Assembly: GCA_035561075.1 (NCBI GenBank)
Contig: DATMYF010000180.1
Span: 1 to 64,000, forward strand
Source of the DNA: JAMCRM01 sp035561075
Lineage (GTDB): Bacteria > Acidobacteriota > Terriglobia > Bryobacterales > Bryobacteraceae
Direction of reading: 5' to 3'
Length of the DNA stretch: 64,000 bases
In this document: one piece after another, positions 34,566-43,120 of the stretch
How positions within the stretch are numbered: the stretch's first letter is position 1
Layout: each line of letters begins with the position of its first letter
Notes under the pieces: generated by a model
The model's database searches: none
Seen by the model: only the letters and a program-made list of their open reading frames with translations
What the model was told of the DNA's origin: nothing
Position numbers and translations under genes: made by a program

Positions 34566-35153
34566 CTAAATCGCCAGGTTGAACACCGAGCGCTGTATTC
34601 CAATCAGCCCGATCACGCGTGCTGCTTCTTCTTCTGAAAGTTCAAGCGCGGCGATAATGTCCGAAATGTCGATGGGGATGGAACTATCACCGGGATCTTT
34701 CCACTCCGGGAAGTCACGATGGGTCTCGTGGGCCAAATCAAACCGATCCTTGCTGCCATCTGCTGCGAAGACCTCTGCAATCAGCCTTTCTTCGGCTGGA
34801 GACAGTTCGGAGTTGCCGGGATCGCGCTCGGCGATAACTTCGAGGGGATCGCGAGCGCGCTGTATGTGCGCCGCCCAAAACGTCGGGTGGGAGCCAGGTA
34901 TAGCGCTATCCTTAATCCGGTTGTAGATGTTGCTCGTAACCGGCCCAAACTTCATCGAAACGTACTTGTCGGTGGTGATCGGGAGGCCCCAACTGCGGAT
35001 AGCCTCGCGGTCCGCTTTATACAGTAGCTTGATCAGAGCCATGTAGTTCAGCGGACGTGCGGCCAGTTTCAAAAACAGCGCCGCTGCCTGGGTGGCCTTC
35101 ACTTCATCAAAAGCTAACTTCACTGGAATGATTATGGCACAAACCTTCGTCAT
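34566..35153 (-). CDS. Panacea (DUF4065/SocA-like) domain antitoxin
   Basis: A 195-residue protein with the Panacea fold: ALIKLLYKADREAIRSWGLPI, TTDKYVSMKFGPVTSNIYN, then LSPAEERLIAEVF and LAHETHRDFPEWKDPG. These match the DUF4065 signature (LLY.aD, GxPIT.D.Y, FGPV, H..peW). Panacea domains are known as antitoxins that pair with many unrelated toxins, SocA being one. Here the domain comes first and a 134-residue protein follows. The start is set by GAGGAA 5 nt before ATG 35153. GC content is lower than in neighbours, consistent with transfer. Confidence 0.88.
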   Translation of the reverse strand: MTKVCAIIIPVKLAFDEVKATQAAALFLKLAARPLNYMALIKLLYKADREAIRSWGLPITTDKYVSMKFGPVTSNIYNRIKDSAIPGSHPTFWAAHIQRARDPLEVIAERDPGNSELSPAEERLIAEVFAADGSKDRFDLAHETHRDFPEWKDPGDSSIPIDISDIIAALELSEEEAARVIGLIGIQRSVFNLAI

Positions 35154-35202
35154 CTGTTCCTCGATATTTGGTTGGAATCTCCTAAGGTGAGGTAGGGAAA
35201 AG

Positions 35203-36675
35203 CTAGTCCGCGATGCCGCTCCACCGCACCCCGACCTTCCTGGCCCCATACTCCGCCTCCGCCAGGCAATCGCCATACGCCATCACCCAGTGGGAGTCGC
35301 GCGCCTCGTGCTTCAACAGTTCCCATTTCCCCAGGATTTCGACGTCCTGCTGGGACCGGCAGATCTCGTATGACGGGTTGCCCCGCACGATCCCCTTGAA
35401 CCCCAGCCATCGCCCCGTAGCGTATTCCGGGTCGATAAAGGTCACCTGCTGTCCCGGTGGGATCTCCACCTTGGGCGCAGCCCCGTACTCGGATTCATAG
35501 TGGGTGGTGATGATGGCCGGGAAATAGTCCCGCCCGTTCATGCGGCGCGGCGCCGTGCAATGCGCGCACGTGACCATGCGCTTGTGAGGGAAGGAGGAGT
35601 TGTGGAGAAACACCGGCAGCCCCGAAACATAGCGCAACAGGATACCCGCCGGGATGATCACGAAATCCGACTCGCAGAACGCCGGCAGCCCTTCGTCGTT
35701 CATCAGGCCCAGTGTAAGGCAGGCGGTCGTGGAGGACATCGGGATGATGGTGCTCATGCAGTCCTTCACGGTGAACGCCTGGGCGCCGTGTTCCGCCACT
35801 AACTGCTTGAACAGCGCATACAGCACGAAGCCGTTGGCGACGAATGACGTCTCGGTCCGCATAGTGGTGCCGGGCATTCGCAGATACCGCCTGGCGCACT
35901 CGCCCGCCGCAGCCGTCACACGCGCATCGGCGAGCGCCGCCTGAATGCGTTTGCCGAAAGCGTCGTAGCCGGTTTCAATGATTTCGATGCCGTACCTGCT
36001 GCGGGCGACCTCGGGGGCATCCGGGCTGTACTTCCCCATGGGGCCGCCCAGGGCGACGATTTTCGTCCCGCGCAGGTTGCTTGCCCCGGCCAGGCCGCGC
36101 AGTTTGGCGAGCAGTTCTCCCGCGTCGTCCACCACAACATCGTCCGGGTGCAGCCTACCGGTGAGATATCGCGAGCTCAGCGCCTCATACCAGTAATACA
36201 CCGGCCCTGAGCGCTGCCGCACGAAAATGACGGTGTCGCGGCGGGGCGAGCAGCACGCCTGTAGCAGTTGCCCGCCCCCGGTGCACGCATAGAGCAGGAT
36301 GGCGTCGTGCTCGCGCTCGTGCACCCGGGCGGCGGCTTCGGGCGATGATACCGGCGCCACCGGCAGGAACTCGAGCGGCGGCCCCCCGGCTTTCGCCAGC
36401 AACTGCAATTCGCCCTCGATGCGCGCCATCTCCTGACGCGCCGCCTCCTCGCTCAGTATCGCTCCCCAGGACTTCCACGACGCCCGCTCCCTCCGCTGCG
36501 CGATGCGGTACATGAAGACGGGCTGCACCCGCAACGGCCGGCTCACAGCGGCGAACGGCAGCGAGGGATCCCAGGCCTCGAGAATGCCCGTCAAGCCGGC
36601 CGCCTCCGCGCGCGCTCCCGGCGCCGCCATGGCCGCTGCGGAGACCTGGATGAAGTCCCTACGGTTACAGGTCAT
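35203..36675 (-). CDS. Tat-exported sugar-isomerase-like protein
   Basis: A 490-residue protein. MTCNRRDFIQVSAAAMAAPG is a Tat signal; GGGAGGTG 7 nt upstream fixes the start. The C-terminal part (LGLMNDEGLPAFCESDFVII, then CAHCTAPRRMNG) resembles the L-fucose/L-arabinose isomerase superfamily, where Glu and Asp bind the metal; ESD is a candidate pair. The N-terminal half has Rossmann-like strands (HDAILLYACTGGGQLLQACC, TKIVALGGPMGKYSP). Cytosolic sugar isomerases are not normally exported, so the real role may differ. It is divergent from the Tat M19-like gene, 79 bp apart, suggesting shared control. Confidence 0.72.
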   Translation of the reverse strand: MTCNRRDFIQVSAAAMAAPGARAEAAGLTGILEAWDPSLPFAAVSRPLRVQPVFMYRIAQRRERASWKSWGAILSEEAARQEMARIEGELQLLAKAGGPPLEFLPVAPVSSPEAAARVHEREHDAILLYACTGGGQLLQACCSPRRDTVIFVRQRSGPVYYWYEALSSRYLTGRLHPDDVVVDDAGELLAKLRGLAGASNLRGTKIVALGGPMGKYSPDAPEVARSRYGIEIIETGYDAFGKRIQAALADARVTAAAGECARRYLRMPGTTMRTETSFVANGFVLYALFKQLVAEHGAQAFTVKDCMSTIIPMSSTTACLTLGLMNDEGLPAFCESDFVIIPAGILLRYVSGLPVFLHNSSFPHKRMVTCAHCTAPRRMNGRDYFPAIITTHYESEYGAAPKVEIPPGQQVTFIDPEYATGRWLGFKGIVRGNPSYEICRSQQDVEILGKWELLKHEARDSHWVMAYGDCLAEAEYGARKVGVRWSGIAD

Positions 36676-36754
36676 CAGAACACCTCCCGTCGATCTTACA
36701 TCCGCCAACACCCGAACGGTGGTCCGAATTGCTTTAGAGTAGACATACAGTCCT

Positions 36755-38062
36755 ATGCCCCTGACAGTGAAGAGACGCGAATTTATGCAGGGCTCGCTCG
36801 GCGCCGCCATGGCCGCGGGGCTCCAGCCACCCACACCCAACCCGGCGATCGAGTCCGCCCGCAATGCGGCGCTCGCCGTCCTGAAACCATCCGCGAAGGA
36901 ACTGGAACGCGGGCTCGCGCTGCACGCCGCCTCGCTGGTGATCGAGGCTTACGGGTTCTCCCCGTGCTGCGCCATCGACGGCGAGGCCATGCGAGCCGCA
37001 ATCGACGCCGGGGCCTCGGAGATGGAGTTGCAGGACATCACCGAGGACACCACGATGACGCGCTGCGTCACCGACGCACGCGAGCGTGAGGAGTACCGGC
37101 AGGCGTGGGACGCTTCCGGCATAACCTGTATCTTCCAGAACGCAGGAGAGGAAGGCCAGGACCCTCTGCGCCTCATCAAGCGCCTGGCCCGCTTCACTTA
37201 CGTGGCCGATCACCTGCCCGGGATCGTCAGCCGGGCCATCGGTCCGGACGACATCGTAGCCGCCAAGAAGGCCGGCCGCCACTGCGTCTACATGACCGGC
37301 AACGGCGTACCGCTCACACAGCAGTGGGTCTCGGCGGACGATGAACTGCGCTACATCCGGATCTTCTTTCAACTCGGCGTGCGCATGATGCACCTCACTT
37401 ACAACCGCCGCAATATGATCGGGGACGGCTGCGCGGAAACGGCCAATGCGGGGTTAAGCGATTTCGGGCGCCGTGTGGTGGCGGAGATGAACCGCGTGGG
37501 CGTGATTGTGGACGTGGCGCACTCCGGCTGGCGCACCAGCCTTGAAGCGGCCAAGGCCTCCACCAAACCGATGGTAGCCAGCCACTCGAGCTGCGCGGCT
37601 CTCCACAAACACATTCGCTCGAAACCCGACGAGGTGATCCGCGCCATCGCGGATACCGGAGGCTTCATCGGGATCTGCGCCGTGGCGGCCTTCCTCGGGG
37701 GTACCGGCGACATCGCCGCCATGCTGAACCACGTCGACTACGTAGCCAAACATTTCGGCACGGACCACGTGGCCATCGCCACGGACAACGCCTACGCCTC
37801 GCGTTACGGCGACGCGGAGTGGGAGAAGATTCCCAAACGCCGCCGCACCCGTGCGGCTTGGGAGTACTTCTGGCCGCCCGACGCGTTCACAGGGTATCCC
37901 CGCACCCACCCCACCCTCCAATGGGTGAACTGGCCGATGTTTACCGTAGGTCTCGTGCAGCGCGGCTACAGCGACGACGATATCCGCAAGATCATCGGGG
38001 GGAATGCCCTGCGGGTCGCGCGGGCTGTGCTTCCGGAGCTGCCTTCACCCACGCGGAGTTGA
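36755..38062 (+). CDS. Tat-exported M19 (membrane dipeptidase)-like protein, divergent metal site
   Basis: A 435-residue protein with VKRREFMQGSLGAAMAAG as a Tat signal. The C-terminal two thirds match M19 renal-dipeptidase-like TIM barrels: MMHLTYNRRNMIGDGCAE, LSDFGRRVVAEMNRVGVIVDVAHSG (a metal His), MVASHSSCAALHKHIRS (second His) and FGTDHVAIATDNAY (catalytic-side Asp). The usual first ligand motif D-x-H-x-D is not seen; the equivalent place reads VIEAYGFSP. The bridging Glu position reads VYMTGNG. So either the site is rewired or the enzyme is inactive. The 3' end overlaps the convergent sialidase-like gene by 71 bp. Confidence 0.82.
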   Translation: MPLTVKRREFMQGSLGAAMAAGLQPPTPNPAIESARNAALAVLKPSAKELERGLALHAASLVIEAYGFSPCCAIDGEAMRAAIDAGASEMELQDITEDTTMTRCVTDAREREEYRQAWDASGITCIFQNAGEEGQDPLRLIKRLARFTYVADHLPGIVSRAIGPDDIVAAKKAGRHCVYMTGNGVPLTQQWVSADDELRYIRIFFQLGVRMMHLTYNRRNMIGDGCAETANAGLSDFGRRVVAEMNRVGVIVDVAHSGWRTSLEAAKASTKPMVASHSSCAALHKHIRSKPDEVIRAIADTGGFIGICAVAAFLGGTGDIAAMLNHVDYVAKHFGTDHVAIATDNAYASRYGDAEWEKIPKRRRTRAAWEYFWPPDAFTGYPRTHPTLQWVNWPMFTVGLVQRGYSDDDIRKIIGGNALRVARAVLPELPSPTRS

Positions 38063-39212
38063 AGCGCGCGTGCTTGATGGCGCGGCGGGGCGCGTTGCGC
38101 GGCAGGTAGTTCAGCGAATAGCTGTAGCTGACGTGAATACTGCCGTCACGCGCCTCGATCACCGACGGGTAATCGAAACTGCTGGTGCCCTTGGGCTCGA
38201 ACTCCAGGCGCCGCGTCCAGTTCCAGGCCTTGCCCTCGTCGTCGGAGAGTGAAACGGCGAGCGAATGGCGGCCCTTCTCGGTGTCGTTCCCGACCATCAC
38301 CCAGGTACCGTCCCGTAGCGCGATGACTTCGAGGCTGGTCCCCGGGTTGGGGATGTCGGTGTCGGTAACGGCCGACCACGTAATGCCGTCGTCCTTCGAT
38401 TCGCTCACCGGCACGCGTTTGGGCGCCGGTCCGTTGTCGCGCATGTACGCCACCAGGGTGCCGTCGCGGCGGCGCACCAGACTGGGCTGCACTCCACCGG
38501 CGCTGACGATCGGTTCGCTGGTGGTCCAGGTAGCGCCGAAATCGTCCGTGATGGCGATCAACGAAAAGTTGAAGCCATCGGAATAGAGCGGCACCAGGAT
38601 GCGCCCGCTGGGGAGTTGCAGCGGATGCACCCTCGGCATCCACCCCATGCGGGAGGCGTACTTGTCCGCCGCCTGCTCGTGCGCCTGCTTTACTTCATCG
38701 GCCAGGCGCCCCGGCGCGAGCGACTTCAGCAGCGGCCCGGTGATCGCCTGCGTCTTCTCCGTGAAGTTCCGCGGGATGAACAGCAGCGGGTCGCTGACCT
38801 CCCACTTCGGCGCGCCGCCCCGCGGGTAGACGGAAGCAATCCGGTACTTCAGCAGCGCCGTCTCCCAGCGGTTCGCCAGTATCACCGGCCAGACTAGCCA
38901 CAGCCGCTTGTGAGAATCGACGAACAGGATCGGATTGGTGTCGGGAAAACCGGGGGTGTCGGCCAGGGTGAAGCGAGATCCCCACTCCTTCCCGCCCTTC
39001 ACCCGGCGCGCCGCCTCGATCTTTACATCGTCCGCGGTGCGTTCCCCAGAGCCGTTGTACCAGCACACCAGCAGGTCCCCGTCCGGCAGTTCGACGAGAG
39101 ATGACGAGTGGTTGTGCCAGTGCTCCAGCGGGAACACCAGCTCCGCTTCATACAGAGGCTTATCGGCAGCCGCCGCGCACAGCGCCGCCAGGACAGCGAT
39201 TACGATCCGCAT
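37992..39212 (-). CDS. Exported sialidase-like (BNR) beta-propeller
   Basis: A 406-residue protein with a Sec signal (MRIVIAVLAALCAAAA). Propeller repeats carry Asp-box-like turns TDDFGATW, SKDDGITW and SDDEGKAW. The start, HNHSSSLVELPDGDLLVCWY, and SVIEARDGSIHVSYSY near the end match the BNR_2/sialidase-family propellers rather than classical GH33: no YRIP motif is seen. The activity is thus unproven. The ATG lies 4 nt after the stop of the SPFH gene at 39217, so it is in an operon with two SPFH proteins. The C-terminus overlaps the M19-like gene. Confidence 0.85.
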   Translation of the reverse strand: MRIVIAVLAALCAAAADKPLYEAELVFPLEHWHNHSSSLVELPDGDLLVCWYNGSGERTADDVKIEAARRVKGGKEWGSRFTLADTPGFPDTNPILFVDSHKRLWLVWPVILANRWETALLKYRIASVYPRGGAPKWEVSDPLLFIPRNFTEKTQAITGPLLKSLAPGRLADEVKQAHEQAADKYASRMGWMPRVHPLQLPSGRILVPLYSDGFNFSLIAITDDFGATWTTSEPIVSAGGVQPSLVRRRDGTLVAYMRDNGPAPKRVPVSESKDDGITWSAVTDTDIPNPGTSLEVIALRDGTWVMVGNDTEKGRHSLAVSLSDDEGKAWNWTRRLEFEPKGTSSFDYPSVIEARDGSIHVSYSYSLNYLPRNAPRRAIKHARFNSAWVKAAPEAQPARPAGHSPR

Positions 39213-39216
39213 CCGA

Positions 39217-40182
39217 TCACTCCGAACTGGAAGCCGCGGACTGCCGTGGAGGTTTGGCCGCCTTGTCAGGCGCCGCGTCCAGGGTGTCGTGCTCTGAGGC
39301 CAGCAACCGCGCCAGCGTACGGCCCTGCGGCCCCGCCGGCAACATCACCAGCCGCGCGCGGTGCTCCAGCATCTTCTGGGTTTCCAGAATTTCGAACAGC
39401 GAGTTGGCCACCACAGGGTCGCGTGAGATCTCCTGAAAGGCCTTCCCCAGCGTGGCCGGACGAATCGCCGCCGCCTTGGCGAATTCGACGGCCGCTTCCC
39501 GTTCGGCCGAGCCGGTGATCACGCTCACCTGGTTCGCGCCCGCCTGCTTGATAGCCGAAGTCACTTGACGCAGACGGTTCACCACCTTCTCCTCGATCTG
39601 CCGGATCATCCCGGCGTCCCGGAAATGCACCTTCCGGATGTACACCGAGCCAAGCTGGTAGCCCCACGCCTGCGACTTGCCGGAAACCTCCGTCCGCACC
39701 GTCTGGCTCATGGTGTGGCGCGTCTCGAGCATCTCCGAGAGCGGCATATTGCTCAGGCACCGCACCGTGGCGCTGCTCACGTTGGCCCGCAGCGAGCCGC
39801 GCGGATCGGTGTTCTTGAACAGGTACGCCACCGGATCGCTGATCCACATCTCATACCAGATCCCAATCCCCATGGGCGCGCCTTCTTCCGAGTTCACAGG
39901 CTGGCTGCGCAGGTACGACTGGTCGAGCCGCATATCCAGAACCCGGCAGCTTCCGAGCAGGTTTACGATGAACGCCGAGGGCCCCAGCGCAAACGGCAGG
40001 ATGTGCAGCCCCGGCTCGTCCAACACTCCCAAGACCTTGCCGAACAGCACATACACCCGGCAGGTGCCCTCTTCAACGATCGCGAACAGCCCGAACATGC
40101 GGGCGAAGATGCGCACGATCGGCTCCAGAATAAATGCGGCGATAAACGCAAACAGCGCCGCGCCGAGCATTTCGGGGCTCAT
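39217..40182 (-). CDS. SPFH/band 7 domain membrane protein (stomatin/HflC-like)
   Basis: A 321-residue protein with an N-terminal membrane segment (LGAALFAFIAAFILEPIVRIF), then a band 7 domain (VYVLFGKVLGVLDEPGLHILPF). RTEVSGKSQAWGYQLGSVYIRKVHF and GMIRQIEEKVVNRLRQ are typical of stomatin/prohibitin relatives, followed by a coiled-coil helix with SAEREAAVEFAKAAAIRPA. Such proteins form large oligomeric membrane scaffolds that control proteases or membrane order. It overlaps the upstream SPFH gene by 4 bp, so the two products probably form a hetero-oligomer, as HflK/HflC do. Confidence 0.92.
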   Translation of the reverse strand: MSPEMLGAALFAFIAAFILEPIVRIFARMFGLFAIVEEGTCRVYVLFGKVLGVLDEPGLHILPFALGPSAFIVNLLGSCRVLDMRLDQSYLRSQPVNSEEGAPMGIGIWYEMWISDPVAYLFKNTDPRGSLRANVSSATVRCLSNMPLSEMLETRHTMSQTVRTEVSGKSQAWGYQLGSVYIRKVHFRDAGMIRQIEEKVVNRLRQVTSAIKQAGANQVSVITGSAEREAAVEFAKAAAIRPATLGKAFQEISRDPVVANSLFEILETQKMLEHRARLVMLPAGPQGRTLARLLASEHDTLDAAPDKAAKPPRQSAASSSE

Positions 40183-41186
40183 CTCTGCACCTCCAGGTAG
40201 ATCTGCTGGGCCTTATCGTAGAGCGACAGCCGCACGTTCCGCAGGTAGGCGGCCAAAACGTCCGGCCCGCCGCGCTTCAGTTGCGCCAACTCCTCGGCCA
40301 GCGCCTTCACCGGTTCCACCTCGGCCTGCGCGCGTAAGGTCTCGATTTCTACCGCGCGCCTCGACTGCACGATCTTCTGGTCCGCCGCCGCCTGTGCAAG
40401 GCTGATATCGCTCGATACCTGGTTGTGTGCGGTGTTGATGGCCGCCAGAGCCGATTCCACCTCCGGCGGCGGGTCGATGCCGGTGATCAGGGAGGCGTCC
40501 AGCACCACGCCGTAACGCGCCGGAGCGGAGCGGCACTCCTGGTCCATGTAATCGTTCAGATCGCGCAGGTTCTTTCGCAGGTCGTTGATGGAGACCCCGG
40601 TGACTTCGGCCATACCGGTCAGCAGCGGTGGTGCGCCCGGCACTGCGGCGGGCAACGCCACCGGTTTGGCCTCGAAATTGGCGATGCGCTGCCGCAACAC
40701 TGAGACGAAATACGCCATCACGTGCACGAACGGCTTCTTGATGCCGAACAGGAAGGCGTATAGATTGCTCTCGCTAACGCGATACCGGATCTGGCCGGTA
40801 AGCCCGGTGTTGAGCTGGTCCTTCGTGACCGCTTCCAGGCGCCGGCCGCCTTCATTCGCCTGGGGGTCTTCCAGATCCATCGCCATATTCACCGTGTTGG
40901 TGGCGATGGAGACCTTGTGGATCTTCTCCCAAGGCATCTTGAAATACGGGCCGCCCGGCTGGATCACACGGACCTGGGGGTAGCTGTAGCGCTCGCGTTC
41001 CTCGGGCCTCAGATGCTCCGAAATCGGGTCGTCGGCGGTTGTCTTGTCACCGGTCACGCGCTCGGCGCGCCCGAACCGGGTCTTCACGGCGCGCTCGTCC
41101 TGGTCTACCGTGTAGAGCCCTAGCAGGAGGAAGCGCAGCACGAACCAGGCTACGAGCCCCATCAATATTCCGATCAGTATGTCCAT
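40179..41186 (-). CDS. SPFH/band 7 domain membrane protein (HflK-like)
   Basis: A 335-residue partner with an N-terminal anchor (ILIGILMGLVAWFVLRFLLLG) and a band 7 domain beginning YTVDQDERAVKTRFGRAERV. VIQPGGPYFKMPWEKIHKV is the classic SPFH turn. A long alpha-helical tail (DISLAQAAADQKIVQSRRAV) leads to a coiled coil. First gene of a three-gene operon with the second SPFH gene (ATGA overlap) and a sialidase-like propeller. A TATACT on the minus strand near 41217 may serve as -10. No FtsH gene is nearby. Confidence 0.92.
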   Translation of the reverse strand: MDILIGILMGLVAWFVLRFLLLGLYTVDQDERAVKTRFGRAERVTGDKTTADDPISEHLRPEERERYSYPQVRVIQPGGPYFKMPWEKIHKVSIATNTVNMAMDLEDPQANEGGRRLEAVTKDQLNTGLTGQIRYRVSESNLYAFLFGIKKPFVHVMAYFVSVLRQRIANFEAKPVALPAAVPGAPPLLTGMAEVTGVSINDLRKNLRDLNDYMDQECRSAPARYGVVLDASLITGIDPPPEVESALAAINTAHNQVSSDISLAQAAADQKIVQSRRAVEIETLRAQAEVEPVKALAEELAQLKRGGPDVLAAYLRNVRLSLYDKAQQIYLEVQR

Positions 41187-41254
41187 AGACGCCTTCTTGT
41201 TGTCCCAGACAGTATATCCCTTTGCTGCAATCCCGCATGCGTTAGACTGGCGGC

Positions 41255-42286
41255 ATGGTTAGGAGAATCGTGCTCCTCGCGGGGATGCTGGCATGGCAGG
41301 CGGGATCGGAGACACGCGGCATTTACGGCTCCCCCGATTCGTTTTGGAAGACCGGTGCGCGCCTGGACGATTACGGCATCAATGCCGTCTTCGTACACGC
41401 CGCATCCATCACCCCGGAGCTCGCCGCCCGCGTGCGGCGCGAGGGCGCCAGGCTCTACGCGGAGTTCCCCACCCTGAACGGCAAAGGCTACGTCGAGAAA
41501 CACCCCGAAGCCTGGCCCATCGACGCCACTGGCCGGCAGGCCCCGCCCGCCACGTGGTTCCTGGGCGCGTGCCCCACCGAGCCGGGCTTTCGCGCCTACC
41601 GGATGAAGCAGCTTGCCGAACTGCTGGAGCGCTACCCGGTGGATGGGGTCTTCATGGATTACCTGCACTGGCATGCACAGTTTGAAGAACCGCAACCGGT
41701 GCTGCCCGAAACGTGTTTCTCCGGTACCTGCCTGCGGGAGTTCAGCCGCAAGACCGGCGTCCGCATCCCGGCGGGCACAACAGCAGAACAGGCGCGCTGG
41801 ATTCTCGCCCGGCACGACACGGAATGGCGCGACTGGCGCACTTCCGTAATTGCGGACTGGATCCGGGACATTCGCGCTGCCATCCAGGCGAAGCGGCCCG
41901 GGATCGTGCTCGGCAATTACCAATGCCCCTGGCGCGACGAGGAGTTCGGCGGCGCGCGTCGCCGTAGCCTGGGGCTGGATCTGGACCTGTTGGCGCCGCT
42001 GGTGGACGTCATGTCCCCGATGGTTTATCACAAGCGCATGGGGCGCCCGGTTGCGTGGGTAGGGGACTATGTAGCGTGGCTCGCGCGCAGGGTAGGCGGC
42101 AAGCCGCTGCTCTGGCCCATCGTGCAGGCCCATGCCGACCCGGAGCCGATCCCTGCCGCGGAGTTTTCTGAGGTTCTCCGGTTGGGGCGTTCCGGCGGGG
42201 CCACCGGGTTACAGATGTTCACCACTTCAGCAGTGGCAAAAGATCCGGCTAAGATGAAGGTCCTGCGAGATTTCTACAGGCGATAG
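41255..42286 (+). CDS. Exported TIM-barrel glycosidase-like protein (GHL type)
   Basis: A 343-residue protein with a short signal (RRIVLLAGMLAWQAGS). It reads as a glycoside-hydrolase-like TIM barrel: GINAVFVHAASITPELA at strand 1, ARLYAEFPTLNGKG, RYPVDGVFMDYLHW with an Asp at the end of strand 4, IVLGNYQCPWRDEEFGG, and VDVMSPMVYHKRMG. The FMDYLHW strand is characteristic of the GHL/DUF4015-like group, distant GH18/GH10 relatives. No second catalytic acid can be fixed. A TAGACT box ends 6 nt before the ATG and no Shine-Dalgarno is seen, suggesting a leaderless message. Confidence 0.75.
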   Translation: MVRRIVLLAGMLAWQAGSETRGIYGSPDSFWKTGARLDDYGINAVFVHAASITPELAARVRREGARLYAEFPTLNGKGYVEKHPEAWPIDATGRQAPPATWFLGACPTEPGFRAYRMKQLAELLERYPVDGVFMDYLHWHAQFEEPQPVLPETCFSGTCLREFSRKTGVRIPAGTTAEQARWILARHDTEWRDWRTSVIADWIRDIRAAIQAKRPGIVLGNYQCPWRDEEFGGARRRSLGLDLDLLAPLVDVMSPMVYHKRMGRPVAWVGDYVAWLARRVGGKPLLWPIVQAHADPEPIPAAEFSEVLRLGRSGGATGLQMFTTSAVAKDPAKMKVLRDFYRR

Positions 42287-42322
42287 GTGCCGCTACCCTC
42301 CAACGGCCATCACCTTCCAATA

Positions 42323-43024
42323 CTACGCCGGTTCGAAATGCAGGTACCGCTCCATACGATGCAGCACCTCGTCCATGCCGTGCCGCACGTGCGCGCGCAT
42401 GGCCCGGTCGGCATCTTCCGTTCCCCCACTCAGCAGGGCATCCATGAGCTCTTTGTGGTAATTGGGAGGCATCTCCCGGTAATCCGAAATAGCGGCATAC
42501 TGCCACGTGCGGATCAGGGTATTGGTCTTCTCAACGGCCTCCACCAGCGCGGGGCAGCCCGAGCATTCCGCCAGACGCCGATGAAAGCGCTCGTGGAGGC
42601 TGAAGAAGTCGAAAAAGTCGATCGCCGCGTCCTGATTCGCCGTATCCACCATCGCGGCCATGCGCTGCATTTCCAGGCGCTCGGCTGAGCTGGCTTTCTC
42701 CGAAAACAGCCGTGCCGCCTGGGATTCCAGCGCCTCGCGGATCATATAATTACCGCGCACGTCCTGCAGGCTTGGGATGCGGACGCGCGTCCCCACACGT
42801 GGCCAGCTTTCCACCAGCCCTTCGTACTCCAGCCGCTGCAAGGCTTCTGAAACGGGAAGGAAGCTCATCCCCAGCTTCTGGGCCAGCGGTCGCCTGGAAA
42901 TGGCCGAACCGGGCGGTAGTTCGCCCCTCAAAATCATCCGACGGACGGCGTGGTAGGCCTGCTCCGAGAGGGAACCCCGGAGCGGAGTGAGCTTAATCTG
43001 GGCCATGCGCCTCATGACTAGCAT
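42323..43024 (-). CDS. GntR family regulator, FCD (FadR-like) subgroup
   Basis: A 233-residue repressor-type protein. The winged HTH covers residues 15-80: SEQAYHAVRRMILRGELPPG, then SRRPLAQKLGMSFLPVSEAL and LEYEGLVESWPRVGTRV. The C-terminal FCD effector domain is helical, with ALESQAARLFSE, FHRRLAECSGCPALV, and NYHKELMDAL carrying candidate metal or effector His residues. The start may be ATG 43024, 43015 or 43006. A TTGATATGTCAA palindrome lies 8 bp upstream. It faces the M48 protease gene; its target is unknown, perhaps sugar-acid metabolism. Confidence 0.93.
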   Translation of the reverse strand: MLVMRRMAQIKLTPLRGSLSEQAYHAVRRMILRGELPPGSAISRRPLAQKLGMSFLPVSEALQRLEYEGLVESWPRVGTRVRIPSLQDVRGNYMIREALESQAARLFSEKASSAERLEMQRMAAMVDTANQDAAIDFFDFFSLHERFHRRLAECSGCPALVEAVEKTNTLIRTWQYAAISDYREMPPNYHKELMDALLSGGTEDADRAMRAHVRHGMDEVLHRMERYLHFEPA

Positions 43025-43032
43025 GTAAACAC

Positions 43033-43044
43033 TTGATATGTCAA
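43033..43044. promoter_or_regulatory. Candidate GntR operator
   Basis: TTGATATGTCAA is an inverted repeat (TTGA and TCAA arms around TATG) 8 bp upstream of the GntR gene and between it and the divergent M48 gene. It has the short-arm form common for GntR-family sites; autoregulation is inferred. Confidence 0.35.
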
Positions 43045-43120
43045 TGAGCGCAAGTTCTCATCTGAAATGGCCCTTGTCGTGCTCCAACAAGCGGTAAGGT
43101 AGGAAGGAGGGAGAATTCTT

